DNA of 5,635 nucleotides. Source: an uncultured Selenomonadales bacterium. Lineage in GTDB: Bacteria; Bacillota; Negativicutes; Selenomonadales; Selenomonadaceae. Made by a program: the position numbers and the translations under genes. Under the pieces are notes generated by a model. It did not search any database, had not been told where the DNA came from, and worked only from the letters and a program-made list of their open reading frames with translations. The stretch covers positions 1 through 5,635 of the forward strand of contig CAMVAG010000133.1 of assembly GCA_947165405.1 (NCBI GenBank). The letters run 5' to 3'. Every line of letters starts with the position of its first letter. Position 1 is the first letter of the stretch. Below, in pieces: positions 1 to 5,635 of the stretch.

Positions 1-1190
1 TCGCGGGTATGTCCCATGATAAAAACTTCGTCCGCCGCCTCCATGTTTTCGCGAATCGCATTGCTCATGACACGCGCTCTGACACGAGTATTTCTTTCGA
101 CCGCCTTGGCTCTTCCGCCGAAGAATTGCATTTTGTCTTCGATGTTCACAGCAGCTTGGTCACCGCCGCGAGCCAATGCCAAATTCAATCCCGCCAAAGC
201 ATTTGCGCCAAGCTCACCGATTGATTGTTCGTCCGAAGGTTTTTCGGCTACCGCTGCTCCCATTGACAACGTAACCGGCATTTGGTGTTTGTTCACAAGT
301 TGGCGCACCTTGTCCAAGACGATAAATTTTTTCTCAATCGCATTTTCCAAAGCGCGGCGTTCCAAGACGACGACAAACAAATCGCTCGAAACTCGTCTTA
401 TGAAGCCGGCAAGAGTGGCAACCCATTCCTCCAAAATTTCGCTGACGGAAAGCATGAGGGAAGTTTTTTCCGCCTCGTTCAAGCCTTGAGTGACCTCGTC
501 GTAGTTGTCAATTTGAACGTAAAGAAGAGCCGTCCGACTCAACTTGTATTCAATCTTCAAATCCTCGTAAGGCGTGGTCTCTCTCGCGAAAAGAACGACC
601 ATCTGCGAATAGTCCTCGTTGGCTTTCAAGAGACGATATTTAATCAAGAAGTGCCGATAAAATTCTTCGACCGTGCCGTCTTCCAAAGTTCTGTGTCGCA
701 GAGATTTAATTTGATATTCGCCCTCCGGCGGCATGGGATTTTTTTCTTCGGAAGCTTCGGAAGCCGTCGGGAAAATATCTTCATGCAAAAGCCCTTCCCA
801 AAATTCCTCGATGTCCATGCCCTGTTGAGGAATAACTGCGGAAAAATTTTGCATGACCGAGTTGCACCATTGGAGGCGGCGGTCGTTGTCTATGACGATT
901 ATTCCTTCGGGCAGCTTCGTCATGGCGTAATACATCATGTCGTTGTAATTGCCGATGACATTTTCGGAGTATTCATTGAATTTTTTCTCGCGGTCTCTGC
1001 GGCGTATGAAAGCGAACCAAACCAAGAGTGCCCAAGCCAAGAAAGCCATTGCGCCCAAGATTTTGTTGTATTGAGCAATGACTCCGACCATGACCAACAT
1101 AACCGCCAAATTTATGACGGCGTCCGGCCAAGCGGATAAATTTCGAGGCATCGGATAATTTACTTTCGACGAGGAATCATCTTTCGGCAC
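1..1190 (-). CDS. gdpP: GdpP-family membrane-anchored c-di-AMP phosphodiesterase (3' end cut off by window edge)
   Basis: The visible 396 codons show the GdpP (YybT) layout. Two hydrophobic helices lie at about residues 24-41 and 44-62, followed by a basic RRRDREKK stop-transfer stretch. A PAS-like domain covers about 84-190 (LPEGIIVID near 93-101). A degenerate GGDEF domain covers about 218-350; it keeps QIDNYDEV but has SSDLF (268-272) where an active diguanylate cyclase has GGDEF. A conserved-looking linker (LALARGGD, 337-344) leads into the DHH phosphodiesterase domain. The edge falls within its first motif, VFIMGHTR (389-396). Family members hydrolyse cyclic di-AMP to pApA at the inner face of the membrane and so affect potassium and osmolyte balance, wall stress and beta-lactam tolerance. 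The GTG start was chosen because GGAGGTGAT stands 7 bases upstream and the yybS stop abuts it; the next in-frame ATG (codon 14) has no such site. The rest of DHH and DHHA1, some 260 residues, should lie beyond the edge. The family call is firm; catalytic competence cannot be judged here. Confidence 0.93.
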   Translation of the reverse strand, partial: MPKDDSSSKVNYPMPRNLSAWPDAVINLAVMLVMVGVIAQYNKILGAMAFLAWALLVWFAFIRRRDREKKFNEYSENVIGNYNDMMYYAMTKLPEGIIVIDNDRRLQWCNSVMQNFSAVIPQQGMDIEEFWEGLLHEDIFPTASEASEEKNPMPPEGEYQIKSLRHRTLEDGTVEEFYRHFLIKYRLLKANEDYSQMVVLFARETTPYEDLKIEYKLSRTALLYVQIDNYDEVTQGLNEAEKTSLMLSVSEILEEWVATLAGFIRRVSSDLFVVVLERRALENAIEKKFIVLDKVRQLVNKHQMPVTLSMGAAVAEKPSDEQSIGELGANALAGLNLALARGGDQAAVNIEDKMQFFGGRAKAVERNTRVRARVMSNAIRENMEAADEVFIMGHTR

Positions 1191-2147
1191 TTAATCACCT
1201 CCCTTGAAAAGTCTTTTCCGATAATCGAAGAGCATATCGACCAAGCCGGTTATCGCAATGATCTGAAGGAAGAACATATTCAGCAACAAAATCACGTAGA
1301 AAATCCGCCGCATGAATTTTGAAATTTTGTATCGGTCGAATATCGCCGACAGCAACGACAGCCCCTGCACCAGCCCGATTAACATTGCGAGGATTAAAAG
1401 GTTCAAAGAAATTTCGTAAATCTCTGTCCAGCCGCGAGTGTAGCCCCAATACAAACCGAGCCCTCCGAACACTCCGACATAAAAAAACAGCGCGGGGAAT
1501 TTCCATTCGGCAAAATCGGGAAGCTTTGGAATTTTCATTTGCAGTTTCGGGAAAATCCAATGCGACGTGAGCCAGACCGCCACAGAATTTATCAGCGCGC
1601 TCAACATCATGAGCGTCGGAATTAAAAATGTCAGCGTCTGGATTGCGGGCTCCACTTGAGCTTTTGCCTCGTTGATTCGCGCTTTATCGATGCCCATGCT
1701 TTCATACAATGCAAAGGATTCGTTGAAGGATTCGCGCGTCAATTCGATTTGCGTTTCGATAAAGTTCACGTCCATTATCGCGAGCAACAAACCCAACGAG
1801 ACAACCTGCGCGGCGGAGGCGACGACCATCACCGTGAAAAAAATTCTTACCGCACCGAAATTTTTCCTCACGCAAAAACCCAACGCAATTCCGCAAACGC
1901 CGTAGCCCAAAGTGAGTCTGATTGCCGGCAGAGGACTGATTAACATCGACAGCAACAAAAACGTGACGACCAAAGCGGTTAATCCTTTGCCCACTCCTTG
2001 TCGAGCCGTCAAGACTGCAAGCGGCACCGCACAAAAAAATTCAACCAACATGCCGAAAAGCGGAACGTAAATCGTCACGAGCCCAAGAATTACCGTTATC
2101 GCGACGAGCAACCCGCCTTCAATCGTCGGCGTGATATTTCTTCCCAT
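1191..2147 (-). CDS. yybS: YybS-like DUF2232 polytopic membrane protein
   Basis: A 318-residue, very hydrophobic protein. Its length, membrane character and position directly upstream of gdpP match the DUF2232 family (B. subtilis YybS is about the same size). I count roughly eight membrane segments, near residues 10-30, 31-48, 55-72, 76-92, 101-124, 171-197, 216-236 and 245-270, with a further one near 281-306. Some of the N-terminal stretches could merge, so the exact count is uncertain. The main soluble part is a charged, probably helical loop at about 126-168 (ETQIELTRESFNESF, then MGIDKARINEAK) between the two membrane halves. The C-terminus is basic (DYRKRLFKGGD), which suggests it is cytoplasmic. 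There is no signal peptide and no recognisable catalytic motif. The biochemical function is unknown; a link to c-di-AMP signalling rests only on the conserved, translationally coupled arrangement with gdpP. The ATG start has GGAGG 7 bases upstream. Another ATG four bases earlier is out of frame and is not the start. Confidence 0.85.
   Translation of the reverse strand: MGRNITPTIEGGLLVAITVILGLVTIYVPLFGMLVEFFCAVPLAVLTARQGVGKGLTALVVTFLLLSMLISPLPAIRLTLGYGVCGIALGFCVRKNFGAVRIFFTVMVVASAAQVVSLGLLLAIMDVNFIETQIELTRESFNESFALYESMGIDKARINEAKAQVEPAIQTLTFLIPTLMMLSALINSVAVWLTSHWIFPKLQMKIPKLPDFAEWKFPALFFYVGVFGGLGLYWGYTRGWTEIYEISLNLLILAMLIGLVQGLSLLSAIFDRYKISKFMRRIFYVILLLNMFFLQIIAITGLVDMLFDYRKRLFKGGD
1195..1203 (-). 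promoter_or_regulatory. gdpP ribosome binding site inside the end of yybS
   Basis: On the minus strand this reads GGGAGGTGA, followed by TTAA and the GTG start. Together with the next base it gives GGAGGTGAT, a nine-base match to the complement of the usual 16S rRNA 3' end. The spacing from GGAGG to the GTG is 7 bases. The site encodes the last yybS residues (KGGD), so ribosomes finishing yybS are placed directly on it. This decides the choice of the GTG start for gdpP. Confidence 0.85.
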
Positions 2148-2154
2148 TCATTTT

Positions 2155-2159
2155 CCTCC
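2155..2159 (-). promoter_or_regulatory. yybS ribosome binding site
   Basis: GGAGG on the minus strand, followed by AAAATGA and the ATG start, a spacing of 7 bases. The sequence ATGAATG holds two overlapping ATGs. The upstream one is only 3 bases from the GGAGG and leads out of frame, so spacing and frame both favour the second. Confidence 0.8.
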
Positions 2160-2175
2160 GAATAAAATTTTCGGC

Positions 2176-2204
2176 ATTATATCAGACCGCGCAGATTTTT
2201 TAAA
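2176..2204 (-). promoter_or_regulatory. Candidate sigma-A promoter for yybS–gdpP with extended -10
   Basis: On the minus strand, TTTAAA (2204-2199; matches TTGACA at four of six positions) is followed after 17 bases by a perfect TATAAT (2181-2176). The base pair TG lies one base before it, giving the extended -10 form TGATATAAT. The -35 box starts six bases after the dnaE stop codon. Transcription would start near 2169 and give a leader of about 20 bases that includes the yybS ribosome binding site. The geometry is textbook for a housekeeping promoter. I infer that it drives yybS and gdpP separately from dnaE, though no terminator blocks read-through. Confidence 0.7.
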
Positions 2205-2209
2205 GCTGA

Positions 2210-5200
2210 TTAATACAAGCGAACATTTTCCTCGCCGAGCAAATTTTTCAACGCCTCACGAAGAGCGGGGCTGTCAGAAATTTTTTTGTCAAGCTTGCGC
2301 CACTTTCCGTCGCGATTCATGAAAACTTGAGCGGAGCCTCTTTGCTTGTCGAAAATTTTTTTCAAGACGTCAATCGTTGCGGGCTTATCGAGTTGCGCGG
2401 GTATCGTCAGCCAAAAATCCGCCGAATATTTTTCCGCCGGAATAATTTCTTCCGCAAAGATTTGCAGCGAGTCCGAGAGGTCGACGCGCCCTTTGACGAC
2501 AACAATTTCATCCGGCAACAAAATCTTTTGAGTGTTGCGAAAGACATTCGGGAAGAGCACGACGTTAATCGCGCTGCTTTTGTCCTCAAGCTTGAGCCGC
2601 GCCATCGAATCGCCCTGCTTGGTCGTGACTCGTTGCACGTCCGTGATAATCCCGCCGACTTTGACGCGCTTGCCCGAAAATTTTTTGAGGTCTTTGACGG
2701 CGGGAAGTGCAGAAAATTTTTCGCGGAAGTCGTCGAGCGGATGACCGGAAATGTAAAGACCGAGCGTATCTTTTTCCCAAGCCAAAATTTCTTTGCGAGG
2801 ACGTTCCTCGACGTTGGGGAGGGCGGCATTGGCTTTGAAGAGGTCTTCGTGCCCGAAAAGATTAATCGCTTTGCTGTCGAGTTCCTTCTTGCGTTTGAGA
2901 CCTGCCGCCGTTGCCAATTCCAATGATTTCAAAAGAGCAGTGCGCCTCTTGTCCACGCTGTCGAACGCGCCGCTTTTAATTAACTTTATCAAACTGCGTT
3001 TCGGAACTTTTTCTACGTCGAGCCGCTCACAAAATTCCGCCAACGATTTAAATTTGTTTCCTATGCGTGCGTTGATAATATTAATGACAGTGTCTTTGGT
3101 GACGGTTTTTATCGCCTCAAGCCCGAAACGAATTGCGCCGCGCTCAACCGTGAAATGCCCTTCGCTTGAATTTATATCGGGCGCGAGAATTTTTATTCCG
3201 AGCCGCCGAGACAATTCTACATAAGCGGAAATTTTATCGACATCCTGCGTGCCGGAAAGAACTGCCGCCATGTATTCTGCGGGGTAGTGCGCCTTGAGGT
3301 AAGCCGTCTGCCAAGCCAAAAGTCCGTAAGCCGCCGAGTGCGATTTGTTGAAGCCGTAGTCAGCGAAGTGAGTCAACAGCTCAAAAATTTTTTCCGCCAA
3401 AGATTTTTCGACGCCGTTTGATTCGCAGCCTCTCAAAAAATTTTCTTTCTGCGCAAGCAAAATTTCTGCTTTCTTCTTGCCCATTGCCCGCCGCAAAATA
3501 TCTGCCTGCCCAAGCGTAAAGCCCGCCAGCGTCTGAACGATTTGCATGACTTGTTCCTGATACAAAATCACGCCGAAAGTTTCTTTGAGTATCGGCTCAA
3601 GTTTCGGGTGGAGGTAATGCGCGACTTTTCGTCCGTGTTTGCCCGCGATAAAATCTTCAACCATGCCCGAACCCAACGGTCCCGGTCGATAGAGCGCAAC
3701 TGTCGGGATTAAGTCCTCGAAACTTTTCGGGCGCAAGTCTTTGACCAAAGCCGTCATGCCCGGCGATTCCATTTGGAAGACCGCAGCCGTTTCGCCCGCC
3801 GAGAGCATTGCCGAAGTTTTTTCGTCGCGCAGAGGAATTTTTGACAAGTCCAATTCTTCGCCGCGTGAAGCTTTTACATTTGCCGCCGTCTCCGCCATGA
3901 TTGTCAAAGTCCGCAAGCCGAGAAAGTCCATCTTCAAAAGACCGAGTTCCTCGATTTTGTCTTTGTCGTATTGCGTGACGATTACCTTGTTTGATATTTG
4001 CAACGGAACGATTTCATCAAGCGGAACTTTTGAAATGACGACGCCCGCCGCATGAACCGAGGAATGTCGCGGCAAGCCTTCCAATTTTTTTGCGAAGTCG
4101 ATAATTTTTTTTGAAGAGGGATTGTTTTCGTATTCGCTGCGCAGGTCGTTTGATTTTTTCAAGGCGTCGTCAATCGAAATGTTGAGGGCGTTCGGAATCA
4201 TTTCGACGAGGCGCGAACTTTCTTTGTAAGGAACATTGAGCACGCGGGCAACGTCACGAATCGCCGCCTTCGCCGCCAAAGTCCCGAACGTCACGATTTG
4301 CGAAACGTTATTCGCACCGTAGCGTTCGCGAACGTATTCAATGACTTCTTCGCGGCGTTCGTAGCAAAGGTCAACGTCGATGTCGGGGAGCGTGACGCGT
4401 TCGGGATTCAAAAATCTTTCAAAGAGCAAATTATATTTAATCGGGTCAAGTTCGGTGATTCCCAAGACGTAAGCGACGATACTGCCCGCCGCCGAGCCGC
4501 GACCGGGACCGACGGGAATTTTTTTTCGACGAGCAAAATTTATGAAATCCCAAACGATTAAAAAATATCCGTCGTAGCCCATGCCGTGAATGATTTCCAA
4601 TTCGTAATTGAGCCGCGCCTTAATTTCCTCCGTCAAAATTTCGTAGCGGTCGAAAATTTTTTTATTGCACAGGTCGCGAAGATATTCGGCGGCGTCGCGG
4701 TAACCTTCGGGCAGAGGAAATTCCGGCATTTGAAATTTTCCGAACTCAAGCGTGACGTTGCAGCGTTCGGCAATCTTTAAAGTGTTGTCGCAAGCTTCGG
4801 GCGTGTCGGAAAAAAGTTCGCGCATTTCTTCGGCTGACTTCAAATAATAATCGTCGGAAGAAAATTTCAATCGATTGCTGTCGTGAATCGTCTTGCCGCC
4901 CTTAATGCAAAGCAACAGGTCATGAAATTCGCTGTCTTCGCGGCGGACGTAATGTGAATCATTTGTCGCAACGAGCGGGATATTCAATTCGACAGAAAAT
5001 TTTTTCAGCGCGTAACGAATTTTTTCTTCGTTTTCAAGCCCGTGATTTTGTATCTCCAAAAAAAAATTATCGCGCCCGAAAATTTCCGCATACTCTTCAA
5101 TCAATGACTTTGCACGATCAAATTTTTTGTTGAGAATGGCAACGGGAATTTCTCCCGAAACGCAGGCACTCAACGCGATAAGCCCGGCGTGATGTTTTTT

Positions 5201-5572
5201 CAAAATCTCTTTGTCGACACGCGGTCGATAGTAAAAACCTTCGAGGCTTGCCAAACTCACGAGCTTGACAAGATTTTTATAGCCCTCGTTGTTTTCGGCA
5301 AGCAAAACCAAATGGAAATATTTTACGCCGTCGTTTTTTTCTCTTTCGAAGCGTCCTCCGGGGGCAACGTAAACTTCGCAGCCGATAATCGGTTTTATGC
5401 CGCGCTTGACTGCCGCCTTGTAAAAATCAATGACGCCGTACATTGTGCCGTGGTCGGTTATCGCCAAAGAAGTCATGCCGAAATTTTTTGCCGCGTCGAG
5501 GAGGTCGTTGATTCGAGCCGCGCCGTCAAGCAAGCTGTATTCGGTGTGCACGTGAAGATGAGTGAAATTCAT
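2210..5572 (-). CDS. dnaE: DNA polymerase III alpha subunit DnaE with intact PHP domain
   Basis: A complete 1120-residue C-family replicative polymerase of normal length. The PHP domain covers about 3-210. By alignment from memory to mycobacterial DnaE1, it keeps all nine metal-ligand positions: H7, H9, D16, H41, E66, H87, C137, D205 and H207. The polymerase core shows PGRGSAAGS (356-364), PDIDVD (396-401) with D397 and D399, and KMDFLGLRTLT (547-557) with D549, which together form the expected catalytic aspartate triad. The fingers include LYRPGPLGSGMVEDF (628-641), VILYQEQVMQI and FNKSHSAAY (741-749). A helix-hairpin-helix region lies near 790-875, a clamp-binding-like AINLFG at 902-907, an OB fold near 965-1045, and a short C-terminal domain ends in VRLY. 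DnaE extends primers and copies DNA at the fork in the cytoplasm. In Bacillota it usually shares this work with PolC, which is not visible here. The N-terminus resembles the DnaE1-like proteins of Clostridia more than the diverged DnaE of B. subtilis. The ATG has AGGAGG 9 bases upstream. The frame stays open to the right edge, but the ribosome binding site and the conserved start MNFTHLHVHTEYS fix this start. Confidence 0.97.
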   Translation of the reverse strand: MNFTHLHVHTEYSLLDGAARINDLLDAAKNFGMTSLAITDHGTMYGVIDFYKAAVKRGIKPIIGCEVYVAPGGRFEREKNDGVKYFHLVLLAENNEGYKNLVKLVSLASLEGFYYRPRVDKEILKKHHAGLIALSACVSGEIPVAILNKKFDRAKSLIEEYAEIFGRDNFFLEIQNHGLENEEKIRYALKKFSVELNIPLVATNDSHYVRREDSEFHDLLLCIKGGKTIHDSNRLKFSSDDYYLKSAEEMRELFSDTPEACDNTLKIAERCNVTLEFGKFQMPEFPLPEGYRDAAEYLRDLCNKKIFDRYEILTEEIKARLNYELEIIHGMGYDGYFLIVWDFINFARRKKIPVGPGRGSAAGSIVAYVLGITELDPIKYNLLFERFLNPERVTLPDIDVDLCYERREEVIEYVRERYGANNVSQIVTFGTLAAKAAIRDVARVLNVPYKESSRLVEMIPNALNISIDDALKKSNDLRSEYENNPSSKKIIDFAKKLEGLPRHSSVHAAGVVISKVPLDEIVPLQISNKVIVTQYDKDKIEELGLLKMDFLGLRTLTIMAETAANVKASRGEELDLSKIPLRDEKTSAMLSAGETAAVFQMESPGMTALVKDLRPKSFEDLIPTVALYRPGPLGSGMVEDFIAGKHGRKVAHYLHPKLEPILKETFGVILYQEQVMQIVQTLAGFTLGQADILRRAMGKKKAEILLAQKENFLRGCESNGVEKSLAEKIFELLTHFADYGFNKSHSAAYGLLAWQTAYLKAHYPAEYMAAVLSGTQDVDKISAYVELSRRLGIKILAPDINSSEGHFTVERGAIRFGLEAIKTVTKDTVINIINARIGNKFKSLAEFCERLDVEKVPKRSLIKLIKSGAFDSVDKRRTALLKSLELATAAGLKRKKELDSKAINLFGHEDLFKANAALPNVEERPRKEILAWEKDTLGLYISGHPLDDFREKFSALPAVKDLKKFSGKRVKVGGIITDVQRVTTKQGDSMARLKLEDKSSAINVVLFPNVFRNTQKILLPDEIVVVKGRVDLSDSLQIFAEEIIPAEKYSADFWLTIPAQLDKPATIDVLKKIFDKQRGSAQVFMNRDGKWRKLDKKISDSPALREALKNLLGEENVRLY

Positions 5573-5580
5573 GAGCTTCG

Positions 5581-5587
5581 ACCTCCT
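5581..5587 (-). promoter_or_regulatory. dnaE ribosome binding site
   Basis: AGGAGGT on the minus strand, with 8 bases between it and the ATG. It fixes the dnaE start even though the same frame is open upstream to the window edge. Confidence 0.85.
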
Positions 5588-5606
5588 GTTATATAAAAGT
5601 GTATTG

Positions 5607-5622
5607 AAACTCGAAAGAGTTT
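5607..5622. repeat. Short inverted repeat in the dnaE leader
   Basis: A perfect 6-bp inverted repeat, AAACTC and GAGTTT, with a 4-base loop. On the plus strand the loop is GAAA, a GNRA-type tetraloop; on the minus (dnaE sense) strand it is TTTC. The stem is AT-rich and weak, and no T tract follows on either strand, so it is a poor intrinsic terminator. It could be a small operator, a 5' UTR hairpin or chance. The 63 bases upstream of dnaE hold nothing else I can support apart from the ribosome binding site. Confidence 0.3.
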
Positions 5623-5635
5623 TGCTAAAATCCAA

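Noticed and set aside
282..1139. A 285-codon open frame on the plus strand opposite gdpP
   Set aside because: It is exactly antisense to a protein with clear GdpP domains, shows no recognisable family and has a low-complexity Phe/Arg-rich composition. Sparse use of TTA, CTA and TCA codons in gdpP explains the lack of stops.
2148..2209. Intrinsic terminator between dnaE and yybS
   Set aside because: No GC-rich hairpin followed by a T run is present on the minus strand; the gap is filled by the candidate promoter and ribosome binding site.
2327..2926. A 199-codon open frame on the plus strand opposite the 3' part of dnaE
   Set aside because: It is a mirror of the OB-fold and C-terminal coding region of dnaE, with no ribosome binding site I can identify and no recognisable motif.
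5587..5600. TATATA or TATAAC just upstream of dnaE as a promoter -10 box
   Set aside because: Transcription would start inside the AGGAGG ribosome binding site, and no acceptable -35 box lies 16-18 bases upstream.
5570..5635. Tail of an upstream gene ending in an ATGA overlap with dnaE (21 codons ending ITGGRSS)
   Set aside because: A frame is open from the edge and stops at TGA overlapping the dnaE ATG, which would be a normal operon junction. However, only 21 codons are visible, they resemble nothing I recognise, and the stretch also holds an inverted repeat. It cannot be supported without more sequence.
5573..5635. N-terminal extension of dnaE by 21 residues from a TTG at the window edge
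   Set aside because: The frame is open, but AGGAGGT sits at the right distance from the internal ATG and the family N-terminus begins at MNFTHLHVH, so the longer form is not credible.
1..5635. Mobile element, CRISPR array, tRNA/rRNA, riboswitch or defence system
   Set aside because: Nearly all the window is taken by three conserved housekeeping genes, and the two gaps are only 62 and 63 bases. No repeat-spacer pattern, terminal inverted repeats, transposase or structured RNA was seen.

Overview
The window reads as ordinary chromosomal core sequence from a Bacillota-type (low-to-moderate GC Gram-positive lineage) bacterium. Three pieces of evidence support this. There is a yybS–gdpP gene pair, characteristic of that phylum. 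The polymerase is a clostridial-style DnaE. All three starts have strong GGAGG Shine-Dalgarno sequences, one of them matching nine bases of the usual anti-SD. Strong use of AAA/ATT/TTT codons alongside GCC/CGC would fit Negativicutes or Clostridia, but the sequence alone does not settle the class.

All genes lie on the minus strand, so the biological order runs from the right edge to the left. (1) 5573-5635: a short leader with the dnaE ribosome binding site and a small inverted repeat. The upstream gene is not visible, apart from a possible C-terminal tail that cannot be confirmed. (2) 2210-5572: complete dnaE, the DNA polymerase III alpha subunit of 1120 aa, with a complete PHP metal site, the catalytic aspartates, helix-hairpin-helix region and OB fold. 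(3) 2148-2209: a 62-base spacer with a very good candidate sigma-A promoter (TTTAAA, 17 bp, extended -10 TGATATAAT) and the yybS ribosome binding site. (4) 1191-2147: yybS, a polytopic DUF2232 membrane protein of unknown function. (5) 1-1190: the first 396 codons of gdpP, a membrane-anchored c-di-AMP phosphodiesterase. The left edge cuts it exactly at the first DHH metal-binding motif.

yybS and gdpP are tightly coupled. The yybS TAA is followed at once by the gdpP GTG, and the gdpP Shine-Dalgarno lies inside the last yybS codons. They are probably one transcriptional and translational unit started by the spacer promoter, with possible read-through from dnaE since no terminator is seen. In Bacillus subtilis yybS–gdpP precedes rplI and the replicative helicase gene; here the replicative polymerase lies just upstream. 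I see no mobile element, CRISPR array, RNA gene or defence island. The points worth a second look are fine details inside known genes, not a new system.
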